A stretch of 64,000 bases of DNA, from contig NZ_JAKNUS010000009.1 in NCBI RefSeq assembly GCF_023155745.1, positions 1 to 64,000 on the forward strand. Reading direction: 5' to 3'. This document shows, piece after piece, positions 54,181-64,000 of the stretch (positions are counted from its first letter, which is position 1; every line of letters starts with the position of its first letter). Below the pieces are notes generated by a model. It saw nothing but the letters and a program-made list of their open reading frames with translations, had not been told where the DNA came from and did not search any database. This DNA is from Microbacterium kunmingense. GTDB lineage: Bacteria > Actinomycetota > Actinomycetes > Actinomycetales > Microbacteriaceae. Made by a program: the position numbers and the translations under genes.

Positions 54181-55785
54181 TCAGTGGAAGAAGTGCCGCT
54201 CCCCGGTGAAGAACATCGTCACGCCCGCGTCGCGCGCGGCGGCGATGACCTCGTCGTCGCGCACCGACCCGCCGGGCTGCACGATCGCCGAGACACCGGC
54301 GTCGATGAGCACGCGCGGCCCGTCGGCGAAGGGGAAGAAGGCATCGGATGCCGCGACCGAGCCGGTCACGCGATCCCCCGCCCGCTCCACGGCGAGGCGG
54401 CAGGAGTCGACCCGGTTCACCTGTCCCATGCCGATGCCGACCGTGGCGGAGTTCTTCGCCAGCACGATGGCGTTCGACTTCACCGCGCGGCAGGCCTTCC
54501 AGGCGAAGATGAGGTTCGTCATCTCGTCATCGGCGGGACGCTCGCCGGACACCAGCTGCCAGTCCTTCGCGACCGACTCGATGTCGTCGGGGAACCGGTC
54601 GGCGTCCTGCAGCAGCAGGCCCCCCGAGACCAGGCGCACGTCCATGCGCTCCTGACGCCAGTCGGCGGGCAGCTGCAGGATGCGCAGGTTCTTCTTCAGG
54701 CGGAAGACCTCCAGCGCCTCCGGCTCGAAGTCGGGCGCGACGATGACCTCGGTGAAGATGTCGCGCAGGTTCTCGGCCATCTTCAGCGTCACCGTGCGGT
54801 TCGCCGCGATGACACCGCCGAAGGCCGACACCGGGTCGCACTCGTGCGCGCGCAGGTGCGCGGAGGCGATCGGGTCGAGCGCGTTCGGCGCGGTGACGGC
54901 GATGCCGCAGGGGTTGGCGTGCTTGATGATCGCCACGGCGGGCTTGACCATGTCGAACGCCGCACGCAGCGCGGCATCGGCGTCGACGTAGTTGTTGTAC
55001 GACATCTCCTTGCCCTGCAGCTGCGTGGCCTGGGCGATGCCGTGCCCGCCGACGCGGGTGTAGATCGCCGCGCGCTGGTGGGCGTTCTCTCCGTAGCGGA
55101 GGGTCGCCAGTCGCTCGGCCTTGATCGTCAGGTGCGCCGGGAGGTCTTCCTCGGCGAGCGTCCCCTCGGCGAACCAGGCCGCGACCGCGGTGTCGTACGA
55201 GGCGGTGTGCGCGAAGGCGCGGGCGGCGAGTTCGCGTCGCTGGGTGAGGGTGGTGCCCCCGCCGCGGACGGCCTCGATGATCGCGGGATACGACTCGGGC
55301 GAGACGACGATCGCGACGTTGGCGTGGTTCTTCGCCGACGCCCGAACCATCGCCGGGCCGCCGATGTCGATCTGCTCGACGACGGCGTCACCCTCGGCGC
55401 CGGAGGCGACGGTCTGGACGAACGGGTACAGGTTCACCACGACGAGCTCGAACGCGGCGATGCCGAGCTCGCCGAGCTGGCGCTCGTGGTCCTCCAGGCG
55501 AAGATCTGCCAGCAGCCCCGCGTGCACCGCGGGGTGGAGGGTCTTCACCCGTCCGTCGAGCGACTCGGGGAAGCCGGTGACGGCCGAGACGTCGGTCACG
55601 GGGAATCCGGCGTCGCGGATCGTCGCCGCCGTCGACCCGGTGGAGACGATCTCGACACCCGCTGCGGCGAGGGCCTCGGCGAGCGGCAGCAGGTCGGTCT
55701 TGTCGCTCACCGACACCAGCGCGCGGCGGATCGGCACGACATCGCGGTCGCGGTACAGGGACGGGTCGTGACTCGGGCCGGCCAT
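54181..55785 (-). CDS. purH: AICAR formyltransferase / IMP cyclohydrolase
   Basis: 534 residues. It catalyses the last two steps of IMP synthesis using 10-formyl-THF. IMP cyclohydrolase domain (about 20-215: [44 protein letters not shown]) and formyltransferase domain with [30 protein letters not shown]-like [11 protein letters not shown] and [12 protein letters not shown]. Start ATG 55785 follows AGAAGGAG; upstream codons are not conserved. 49 bases after purN, same strand. Confidence 0.97.
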   Translation of the reverse strand: MAGPSHDPSLYRDRDVVPIRRALVSVSDKTDLLPLAEALAAAGVEIVSTGSTAATIRDAGFPVTDVSAVTGFPESLDGRVKTLHPAVHAGLLADLRLEDHERQLGELGIAAFELVVVNLYPFVQTVASGAEGDAVVEQIDIGGPAMVRASAKNHANVAIVVSPESYPAIIEAVRGGGTTLTQRRELAARAFAHTASYDTAVAAWFAEGTLAEEDLPAHLTIKAERLATLRYGENAHQRAAIYTRVGGHGIAQATQLQGKEMSYNNYVDADAALRAAFDMVKPAVAIIKHANPCGIAVTAPNALDPIASAHLRAHECDPVSAFGGVIAANRTVTLKMAENLRDIFTEVIVAPDFEPEALEVFRLKKNLRILQLPADWRQERMDVRLVSGGLLLQDADRFPDDIESVAKDWQLVSGERPADDEMTNLIFAWKACRAVKSNAIVLAKNSATVGIGMGQVNRVDSCRLAVERAGDRVTGSVAASDAFFPFADGPRVLIDAGVSAIVQPGGSVRDDEVIAAARDAGVTMFFTGERHFFH

Positions 55786-55834
55786 GGGTCTCCTTCTCGA
55801 GGCGAGCGGGTTTCGGTGCGAGGGTGCGAGGGTT

Positions 55835-56461
55835 TCAGGCGGGAGCGGATGTCGGTGACGCGGGCGTCCCGGAGGCCGCAGCGCGTGCGAGGTCGAGCTC
55901 ACCGGTCGCGATCCGGCGGACCACGTCGATCATCAGGCGGCGCTCGACGGGCTTGATGCGGTCGTGCAGACGGTGCTCGTCGTCATCCGGATGGATCGGC
56001 ACGCGCTCCTGGGCGAGGATGGGCCCGGTGTCGACGCCGGTGTCGACGAGGATGACACTCGCGCCGGTCTCGGTCGCCCCCGCCGCGAGGGCGTCGCGGA
56101 CCGCATGCGCCCCGGGGAACTCGGGGAGGTAGGCGGGGTGGGTGTTGATGATGCGCGGACTCCACGCCTCGACGAACCCGGCGGGCAGGAGGCGCATGAG
56201 CCCGCTCAGCACGATGAGGTCGGGCTGCCACACGCGCAGTTGGGCGTCGAGCTCGGCCCCCCACGCTTCGCGCTCGGCCGCTCCCCGCCACGGGACGAGG
56301 AGGGTCGGAATCCCGAAGGCCTCGGCGTGGGCGAAGCCGTCGGCTTCCCGGTCGGCGCCGACGGCGATGACACGCGCCGGATACTGCGCGTCGGCCGCCG
56401 CCTCCAGCAGCGCCCGGAGATTGGACCCCGCGCCCGAGATGAGGACCGCGACGGTGAGCAC
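55835..56461 (-). CDS. purN: Phosphoribosylglycinamide formyltransferase
   Basis: 208 residues. It formylates GAR using 10-formyl-THF in purine synthesis. [13 protein letters not shown] (residues 7-19), LSGLMRLLP, catalytic Asn and His in [17 protein letters not shown] (about 109-125), and Asp in [17 protein letters not shown] 56461 has a leaderless-type -10 (TAGACT) six bases upstream, even though it starts just after the DUF6350 gene. Confidence 0.95.
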   Translation of the reverse strand: MLTVAVLISGAGSNLRALLEAAADAQYPARVIAVGADREADGFAHAEAFGIPTLLVPWRGAAEREAWGAELDAQLRVWQPDLIVLSGLMRLLPAGFVEAWSPRIINTHPAYLPEFPGAHAVRDALAAGATETGASVILVDTGVDTGPILAQERVPIHPDDDEHRLHDRIKPVERRLMIDVVRRIATGELDLARAAASGTPASPTSAPA

Positions 56462-56465
56462 CGGC

Positions 56466-57905
56466 CTAGTCTAGCGGCGAGCCCCCGCCGCGCCGGGGGT
56501 GCGGGAAGAGCGGCTGGGTGTCGGTCTGATCGGGGTCGACCGCACCACCGGAGTCGTCCGGGGTCTCGCGCCGCGGCGTGTCGCCGACCGGCGCGGTCTC
56601 GGCCGCGGCATCCCCTCCCCCATCCGCCTCGGCCGTGTCGGGTTCGGGCTGCCACACCCGCCACTCGCCGGCATCCGTGTCGTCGCCGCGCGTCCGCGCC
56701 GACGGCAGAGCCAGGAGGATCCCCGCTCCCACGAGCACTTCGGCACCGACGGCGAGGCCGACGGCTCCGGGCGCCGGGCCCACCTGTGCCAGCGCCCCGG
56801 GGCCGATCGACCCGCCGGCGGCGAGGGCGAGGAGGGCGGCCGCGCCGCCCGAGAGCAGGGCGACGGCGCCGGCGACGGTGGAACGCAGCCCCCACCCCTC
56901 GGCGATGGCCCGCGGGTGGTCGGCGACCAGGCGGGAGCGCACCATCCATCCGGCCAGCGCTCCGAGCGCGACCGGCACGAGCGCGAGGAGGAGAAGCCAC
57001 GAGGTGGTCGATTCGGGGATGACGCCCAGGAGCGGCACCGGCGGGAGCACGCCGACCTGCGTGCCGGCCGGGGCGACGGTGGTCGCCGCGCCGACGGCGA
57101 ACCCCGGTCCGGCGAGGAACGACGCCGCCCACACCACGAGCGTCGGCAGGTAGGCGAGCTGGCCGAGGGCGATGACGCTCGCGCCGAGCACGTCGGCATT
57201 GCCTGCCTGCGACAGCGCGACCACCTGGGGGCCGCGGATGACCAGGGCGACGGTGAGAAGGGCAGCGCCGGCGCCGATGAACCCGGCGACGACGATTCCG
57301 ACGCCGCGTGCGGTCTCCGACACCGCCGCGAGACCCGACTCGCCGATGCGCTGTTCGAGGGCGTCGCGGGCGCGGGCGATGAGTCCGACATCGGCCTCCC
57401 GCCACTCGGTGACGACAGCGGCGAGGGTGGCGGGCACCGCGAAGACGAGGGCCGGCAGAGCGATCGCGAGCCCCGTCGGCGTGGCCGCCAGCGCGTTGGC
57501 ACCGGTGAGGGCGACACCTGCGGCAAGGGCGGTGAAGACGACGATGCCGCCGATGAGGCCGCTCTCCCACGCCTCCGACCGGGAGGCGCGCACGCCCGTC
57601 CGCGCGGCGAGCACGGCGGTGAGGGTCGCGAGGGCGAGAGGCGCCAACGAGAGGGAGAAGGATGCCGCGGACTCGTCGATGCCGGCCGCGGTGAGGTAGA
57701 TCGGCGGAAGGGTGATCTCGAGCGGCACGAGGTGACCGAGCTGCCAGACCGACGCCGTCGCCGGCCAGAGCGCCGACCAGTCCGCGGCGGTGCCGAACCC
57801 GAAGACCCACAGGAGCGTGGCCGGCGCGAGGATCAGCGCAAGGCCGACCGCCGCCGCGATGGCGGCGTCGACGGCGGCGAGAAGGGCGACCACAAAGCGT
57901 TGCAT
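56466..57905 (-). CDS. DUF6350 polytopic membrane protein
   Basis: 479 residues with about ten or eleven hydrophobic segments up to residue 400 and an acidic C-terminal tail (Asp/Glu/Pro-rich, about 80 residues). The placement directly upstream of purN and purH, and the sequence pattern, match the actinobacterial DUF6350 family. Function unknown. Four bases separate its stop from the purN start. A -10-like TAGGGT lies 9 bases before ATG 57905. Confidence 0.85.
   Translation of the reverse strand: MQRFVVALLAAVDAAIAAAVGLALILAPATLLWVFGFGTAADWSALWPATASVWQLGHLVPLEITLPPIYLTAAGIDESAASFSLSLAPLALATLTAVLAARTGVRASRSEAWESGLIGGIVVFTALAAGVALTGANALAATPTGLAIALPALVFAVPATLAAVVTEWREADVGLIARARDALEQRIGESGLAAVSETARGVGIVVAGFIGAGAALLTVALVIRGPQVVALSQAGNADVLGASVIALGQLAYLPTLVVWAASFLAGPGFAVGAATTVAPAGTQVGVLPPVPLLGVIPESTTSWLLLLALVPVALGALAGWMVRSRLVADHPRAIAEGWGLRSTVAGAVALLSGGAAALLALAAGGSIGPGALAQVGPAPGAVGLAVGAEVLVGAGILLALPSARTRGDDTDAGEWRVWQPEPDTAEADGGGDAAAETAPVGDTPRRETPDDSGGAVDPDQTDTQPLFPHPRRGGGSPLD
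56468..56473 (-). promoter_or_regulatory. Leaderless -10 box of purN
   Basis: TAGACT on the minus strand, then AGGCCG, then GTG 56461. It lies within the last codons of the DUF6350 gene and would allow purN and purH to be transcribed separately. Confidence 0.55.
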
Positions 57906-57966
57906 GCCTCAACGACCCTACCGATCGGCAACGGCAGAACCGGCTAACGTCGAGGGGGAGGTCTTA

Positions 57967-59445
57967 GTGAGCAACACATCCGACATGCCGACGACCGGCG
58001 CCAGGACATCGAACCGGCGCGACGACGACGTCTCGAAGGGCCGGCTCGAGCGGTTCTTCGAGATCAGCACGCGGGGCTCGTCGGTCGCGGCCGAGGTGCG
58101 CGGCGGGGTGGTCACGTTCGTGACGATGGCCTATATCGTCATCCTGAACCCGATCATCCTCTCCAGCGGCGTCGACGTCGACGGCAACAGCCTCGACTTC
58201 GCTCAGCTGTCCGCGGTGACGGGACTGACGGCGGGCGTGATGACGATCCTGTTCGGCCTCGTCGCCCGCCTCCCGTTCGGATTCGCAGCGGGCCTCGGCA
58301 TCAATTCCTTCCTCGCCGTGTCGGTCGTCGGCGAGGTGACATGGCCAGAGGCGATGGGCCTCGTGATCATCAACGGCCTCATCATCGTGCTGCTGGCAGC
58401 GACGGGGCTCCGCCGCATGATCTTCGACGCCGTGCCCCTGCAGCTGAAGCTCGCCATCACGGTCGGCATCGGCCTGTTCATCGCCTTCATCGGATTCGTC
58501 AACGCCGGTTTCGTCACCTCGACCGGCGTCGGCTCGCCCCCGGTCGGGCTCGGCGTGGAGGGTTCGATCGCCACGGTGCCGACGCTGGTGTTCGTGTTCA
58601 CGCTCCTGCTCACCGGCATCCTGATGGCGCGCCGGGTGCGGGGCGGCATCCTCATCGGGCTGGTCAGCGGCACGGTCGTCGCGGTCATCGTCGAGGCGGT
58701 GTGGAACCTCGGCTCGGCCGTCGATGCTCCGGGCGGCTGGGGGCTGTCGGTGCCGGAGCTCCCCGCGCAGTGGGTGAGCCTTCCCGATCTCGCGCTCGTC
58801 GGACAGGTCGATCTGTTCGGCGCCTTCGCCCGTATCGGCGTCCTCGCCGCCCTCATGCTCGTCTTCACCCTGGTCTTCACGAACTTCTTCGACGCGATGG
58901 GCACCCTCACGGGCCTGGCGAAGGAGGCCGGGCTGTCCGACGCCCAGGGGAACTTCCCGCGGCTGCGCTCGGCCCTCATCGTCGAGGGTGTGGGGGCGGT
59001 CGCCGGCGGGTACACGTCCGGGTCGTCCAACACCGTCTTCATCGAATCCGGTGCGGGCATCGGTGAGGGAGCCCGCACGGGGCTGGCGAATCTTGTCACT
59101 GGTGGACTCTTCCTCATGGCGATGTTCTTCACGCCGCTCGTGTCGATCGTGCCGACGGAGGTGGCCGCGGCGGCGCTGGTGATCGTCGGCGCGCTGATGA
59201 TGTCGCAGATCCGGGCGATCGACTTCAGCGATTTCTCGGTGCTGCTCCCCGTCTTCCTCGCCGTGACGGTGATGCCCCTGACCTACTCGATCGCCAACGG
59301 CATCGGCGCGGGCTTCGTGTCGTGGGTGGTCGTGCGGGTCTTCGCCGGGAAGGCACGGGAGATCAGCCCGCTGCTGTGGATCGTCTCGGCGGGCTTCGTC
59401 GTGTACTTCGCCCGCGGACCGATCGAGGCCCTGCTCGGCGCCTGA
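57967..59445 (+). CDS. NCS2 family purine permease (AzgA-like)
   Basis: 492 residues, about 12-14 membrane helices. Family stretches: GGVVTFVTMAYIVILNPIIL, GFAAGLGINSFLAVSVVG, VNAGFVTST, FTLVFTNFFDAMGTLTGLAK and SGSSNTVFIESGAGIGEGAR with the substrate-site Glu. AzgA-type members import adenine, guanine or hypoxanthine with a cation. Start GTG 57967 has GGGGGAGG upstream. It sits beside purN-purH, giving salvage next to synthesis. Confidence 0.92.
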   Translation: MSNTSDMPTTGARTSNRRDDDVSKGRLERFFEISTRGSSVAAEVRGGVVTFVTMAYIVILNPIILSSGVDVDGNSLDFAQLSAVTGLTAGVMTILFGLVARLPFGFAAGLGINSFLAVSVVGEVTWPEAMGLVIINGLIIVLLAATGLRRMIFDAVPLQLKLAITVGIGLFIAFIGFVNAGFVTSTGVGSPPVGLGVEGSIATVPTLVFVFTLLLTGILMARRVRGGILIGLVSGTVVAVIVEAVWNLGSAVDAPGGWGLSVPELPAQWVSLPDLALVGQVDLFGAFARIGVLAALMLVFTLVFTNFFDAMGTLTGLAKEAGLSDAQGNFPRLRSALIVEGVGAVAGGYTSGSSNTVFIESGAGIGEGARTGLANLVTGGLFLMAMFFTPLVSIVPTEVAAAALVIVGALMMSQIRAIDFSDFSVLLPVFLAVTVMPLTYSIANGIGAGFVSWVVVRVFAGKAREISPLLWIVSAGFVVYFARGPIEALLGA

Positions 59446-59479
59446 CTTTCCGACGCTCCGTTCGAGGTCGCTGTCGTGA

Positions 59480-61060
59480 TCAGCGCCCCGAGGTCCACGC
59501 GCCGGCGCTCGGCAGGTCGCCCTCGAAGATCTGCGTCACGGTCACCAGCGAGAAGCCGCGGTCGAGCAGACCGTCGTAGGTGGCGGCGGCCGCGGCCCCG
59601 GTTCCGGGGTGGATGTCGTGCATCAGCACGATCGAGCCGGGGCGCGGCGCGTCGACGGCCCGCGCGATGAGGGTGTCGACCCCGGGACGCTGATAGTCGA
59701 ACGTGTCGACGTCCCAGAGGATCGCGGGAAGGCCCGCGATCCGCAGCACGTTCTGGTTGTACTCGCCGTAGGGCGGGCGGAAGCTCGTCGGGCGGGTGCC
59801 CACCGCGTTCTGGATCGCGGTGCTGGTGTCGCGCAGCTGCGCGGCCACCTGCTCGTCGGTGAGCGAGGGGAGGCTCGGGTGATTCCACGAGTGGTTGGCG
59901 ATCTCGTGCCCCTCGTCGCGCATGCGGCGGAGCGTGTCGGCCCACCCGCGGGCCTTCTCCCCCATGACGTAGAACGTCGCCGCGGCCCCGCGGGAGCGCA
60001 GCTCGTCGAGGATCCCGGCGGTGTACTCGGAGGGCCCGTCGTCGTAGGTCAGCGCCACGCAGGGCACCAGCTCGCAGTCGATCGCTTCGGCGCCCGCGGG
60101 GACGGCCGCGGGGGCCTCGTAGGGAAGAGCGGATACCACGGCGTCGACCAGGCCCACTCCGAACGGCGTGAGGTAGGGCGCCGCGACCTCGCGCGGAACG
60201 GCGACCGCCATCGGCTCGGTCGTCGCGGCGATGCCGAGCGCCTGGAGCTCGGGCGGGCTGAACCCCGCCCGCACCTCGATGACGACGGCTTCTGCGACCG
60301 GGACCGAGCGAGCGAGCGCGGCACCGATGACGGCGAGCCCGGCCTCGTCCGGCGGCTGCACCGGGGCGAGACTCAGCGCTCCCGCGTCACGGCGGAGCGC
60401 TTCGACGATGTCGCCCCACAGTGCCGGACCCGCCTCGGCCGCCCAGAGCGCGTCGGCCGCGACGGTTTCGCCGGTGCGGAGGTCGGTGTAAAGGGTGGCT
60501 GAGGTGTCACCGCTGATCGCCGCGGCATCTCCCGAGACCGTCCGCACCCGAACGCCGAGGTACGGACCAGCGGCGGTGACGATATCGCACGCGACCGCCG
60601 TGCCCGTGCCGTTCACGGGCCCCAGCCGCGGGTCGGCGAGCAGCTCCGATGCCGGAAGGCGGGTCGATCCCCCGACGCACATCCGCTCGCCGAGCCCGGC
60701 TCCGCGGGGCTGCACCTGTGGGGAGTAGCTGATACCGGTGGCCGCCTCACGCCCGGCGATCGCCTCGCGCAGAGCGCCGATGAGGCGGTCGTTGAGGGGC
60801 GCCTGACCGGGGAGCAGGGCGACCCGGGCCTGGACCCCCACGTCGTCGTTGCGGATCCGCATCGGACGAAGCGCCGGAACCGTCGCCGGGTCGATGGCGG
60901 CGGGGAACTCCACGACCGCCACGCGGGCGGCCGGGAACGCGGCCGGCTGCCACGCGGCATCCGTCGCCGGTGCGCACGCGACCAGCGCGAGCGCACCGAC
61001 GAGGACGACCGGCAGCGCGACGCGCCGGACGCCCCGCCGGCGCGACCGAGAGCGGCTCAC
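59480..61060 (-). CDS. Lipoprotein polysaccharide deacetylase (NodB domain)
   Basis: 526 residues. Arg-rich signal with lipobox LVAC (Cys about 29), an N-terminal domain of about 300 residues, and a NodB domain (about 335-520) with CVALTYDDGPSEYT (metal Asp), HSWNHPSL (metal His pair), RPPYGEYN, DVDTFDYQRPG and LMHDIHPGT. It deacetylates cell-wall polysaccharide or peptidoglycan outside the membrane. The N-terminal domain has no known name to me. Overlaps the preceding gene by ATGA (61057-61060). Confidence 0.92.
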   Translation of the reverse strand: MSRSRSRRRGVRRVALPVVLVGALALVACAPATDAAWQPAAFPAARVAVVEFPAAIDPATVPALRPMRIRNDDVGVQARVALLPGQAPLNDRLIGALREAIAGREAATGISYSPQVQPRGAGLGERMCVGGSTRLPASELLADPRLGPVNGTGTAVACDIVTAAGPYLGVRVRTVSGDAAAISGDTSATLYTDLRTGETVAADALWAAEAGPALWGDIVEALRRDAGALSLAPVQPPDEAGLAVIGAALARSVPVAEAVVIEVRAGFSPPELQALGIAATTEPMAVAVPREVAAPYLTPFGVGLVDAVVSALPYEAPAAVPAGAEAIDCELVPCVALTYDDGPSEYTAGILDELRSRGAAATFYVMGEKARGWADTLRRMRDEGHEIANHSWNHPSLPSLTDEQVAAQLRDTSTAIQNAVGTRPTSFRPPYGEYNQNVLRIAGLPAILWDVDTFDYQRPGVDTLIARAVDAPRPGSIVLMHDIHPGTGAAAAATYDGLLDRGFSLVTVTQIFEGDLPSAGAWTSGR

Positions 61061-61593
61061 GACGCCACTCGCACGGTGTCGAGCACCTCGGCGATCGCGT
61101 AGCGGTAATCGGCGACGCCGGCCTCGGTGACGCGTGCGACGATGCCGGCGCTGACGGGGCCTCGCTCATCGCCCACGGCGGCCAGCACGACGCCGCCGTC
61201 GGGGTCTGAGACCTCGGCGTGCCGGGCTCGCGCGCCCGAGGACAGGGTTTCGGTCACGGGCGCGGCGTCCTGCGCGCCGCCGTCGCGGGCGAGGTCGGCG
61301 TAGGCGGTGTCGAAGCCGCCCCGCAGCTCGGTGACCGCGATCTCGAGTCGCCCGTCGGGGCTCGTGAGCGTCAGCTCATCGTCGTCGAACGGGGGGCGGC
61401 GGACGATCCAGCCGGCGGGCGCGGTGAGGCTCACCGACGCATCGGCGATGCTCACCTCGGTCGGCGCCTCGTACACCGTCGCCCCGAGGTTCGCCAGACT
61501 CGGAGGAATGGCCACCGCGGCGGCCAGACCGATGCCCGCCGCCGCTCCGAGCGCACCCACGCACGCCAGCACGAGGGCGGTCGCGGACTTCAC
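61057..61593 (-). CDS. Membrane-anchored protein of unknown function
   Basis: 178 residues: one N-terminal hydrophobic segment (ATALVLACVGALGAAAGIGL and following) and an extracellular domain of about 140 residues, mostly beta, with SVSLTAPAGWIVRRPPFDDD and TEAGVADYRYAIAEVLDTV. It looks like a short lipoprotein-like or periplasmic domain but I cannot place it. Its stop overlaps the deacetylase start (ATGA), so the two are co-translated and may act together at the cell surface. Confidence 0.75.
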   Translation of the reverse strand: MKSATALVLACVGALGAAAGIGLAAAVAIPPSLANLGATVYEAPTEVSIADASVSLTAPAGWIVRRPPFDDDELTLTSPDGRLEIAVTELRGGFDTAYADLARDGGAQDAAPVTETLSSGARARHAEVSDPDGGVVLAAVGDERGPVSAGIVARVTEAGVADYRYAIAEVLDTVRVAS

Positions 61594-61663
61594 GGCCCGA
61601 TCGTAGACCGGCCGCGCTCTGCCACCGCGCCGCGGCGCGGCATCCTCCGGGTATTCTCCGGGG

Positions 61664-62113
61664 TTACTCCGAGGGCGGGTCGAACGGCTCGAGCACGAAG
61701 ACGGCGATCGTGCGATCGGTCTTCTTCTGGTACTCGTTGTAGTCCGGCCACACCTCGGCCGAACGGTTCCACCACTCGGTGTACTCGTCGCCCGAGAGCT
61801 CGCGCGCCAGGTAGTCGCGCTTGACCGGCCCGTCCTGCAGTTCGACGTGCGCGTGCGCGCGCATGTTCGCCGCCCACGCGGGCTCGTCGGGGGCGCCGCC
61901 CTTGGACGCCACGACGGCGTAGCGGCCCTTGTGCTCGACCCGCATGAGGGCCGTCTTGCGCAGACCCCCGCTCTTCGCGCCGACGGTGGTCAGCACGATG
62001 ATCGGTACGCCCCGCAGCAGGTTGGCCTCGGTGCCGCCCGAGGCCTCGTACTGCTCAGCCTGCTCACGCGCCCACTGGGACGTGCTGGGGATGTACTCGC
62101 CCTTCAGCGGCAT
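61664..62113 (-). CDS. Ddn-like deazaflavin (F420)-dependent nitroreductase family protein
   Basis: 149 residues of the DUF385/Ddn split-barrel family: [20 protein letters not shown] (F420/phosphate-binding pattern), [20 protein letters not shown] and [19 protein letters not shown] near the C-terminus. Such proteins use F420H2 to reduce quinones or nitro compounds. It begins 6 bases from the sucD stop on the same strand and may be read with sucCD. Confidence 0.9.
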   Translation of the reverse strand: MPLKGEYIPSTSQWAREQAEQYEASGGTEANLLRGVPIIVLTTVGAKSGGLRKTALMRVEHKGRYAVVASKGGAPDEPAWAANMRAHAHVELQDGPVKRDYLARELSGDEYTEWWNRSAEVWPDYNEYQKKTDRTIAVFVLEPFDPPSE

Positions 62114-62118
62114 CCGAC

Positions 62119-64000
<1,882 letters not shown>

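Noticed and set aside
55786..55902. N-terminal extension of purH
   Set aside because: His/Arg/Pro-rich and overlaps the purN 3' end; AAGGAG precedes ATG 55785.
57906..57966. Purine riboswitch before the permease
   Set aside because: Only 61 bases are available and no aptamer motif is seen.

Overview
The window is chromosomal DNA from a high-GC actinobacterium. A member of the Microbacteriaceae (Microbacterium-like) is the best guess. The reasons are the strong GC bias, GTG starts, many 4-base ATGA/GTGA gene overlaps, a monomeric NADP-isocitrate dehydrogenase, GTP-type PEP carboxykinase, a RamB-like ScfR regulator, an F420/Ddn-type protein, and the order sucCD ... DUF6350-purN-purH. I see no rRNA, tRNA, CRISPR array, prophage or insertion sequence. 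Most of the window is core and carbohydrate metabolism. The accessory signal lies mainly in the gaps between genes.

Layout. 120-2805: NodI/NodJ-like ABC exporter operon. 2806-3574: gene-free repeat field with four copies of one 51-bp palindrome. 3656-5843: small HTH protein and a one-chain ABC exporter. 5851-9309: pckG divergent from a RamB-like regulator. 9323-10986: a truncated winged-helix/AlkZ-type remnant and a succinate-semialdehyde-type dehydrogenase. 11120-13919: flavin aromatic hydroxylase divergent from an IclR regulator. 13948-16177: enoyl-CoA hydratase, transglutaminase, membrane protein. 16368-18858: amino-acid ABC importer. 18874-19304: two small genes, one a 43-residue zinc ribbon. 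19607-22096: folD and glyA, the latter behind a ZTP (pfl) riboswitch. 22286-32303: amino-sugar utilisation (GH20 hexosaminidase; ROK regulator, binding protein, two permeases, ROK kinase, NagB) with FAD-oxidase and Nudix genes embedded. 32424-35529: lipoprotein, L,D-transpeptidase, CE7 esterase. 35566-38392: icd and a GNAT gene around a MarR-type palindrome. 38608-44767: heterodimeric ABC exporter and Ada-AlkA/Ogt alkylation repair. 44970-52297: LacI-controlled GH130 glycan operon. 52660-54093: flavoprotein disulfide reductase. 54181-64000: purH, purN, DUF6350, purine permease, cell-surface deacetylase, Ddn-like protein, sucD and partial sucC.

How the genes work together. PckG, Icd and SucCD are central carbon enzymes with local control signals (RamB-like gene beside pckG, palindrome upstream of icd). 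FolD, GlyA, PurN and PurH form the one-carbon/purine axis. The ZTP riboswitch on glyA reads the purine intermediate that accumulates when formyl-THF is short, and a purine permease sits beside purNH. Two oligosaccharide uptake loci (ROK-controlled amino sugar, LacI-controlled GH130) suggest a scavenger of chitin- and mannan-like polymers.

The most unusual observation is a group of intergenic DNA elements with strict geometry. Three 67-bp elements (19495-19561, 38478-38544, 52427-52493) each hold four copies of a GTCGCAGAAT-like half-site at offsets 1, 20, 39 and 58, the last two inverted. A fourth 67-bp element (20519-20585) uses a different half-site with the same 19-bp pitch, and a fifth (44858-44939) repeats the plan at 18/19-bp pitch. 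A related 51-bp palindrome occurs four times at 2970-3500. I do not recognise these elements. The other recurrent feature is leaderless-type promoters (TANNNT, then 6-7 bases, then ATG/GTG) in front of at least eight genes.
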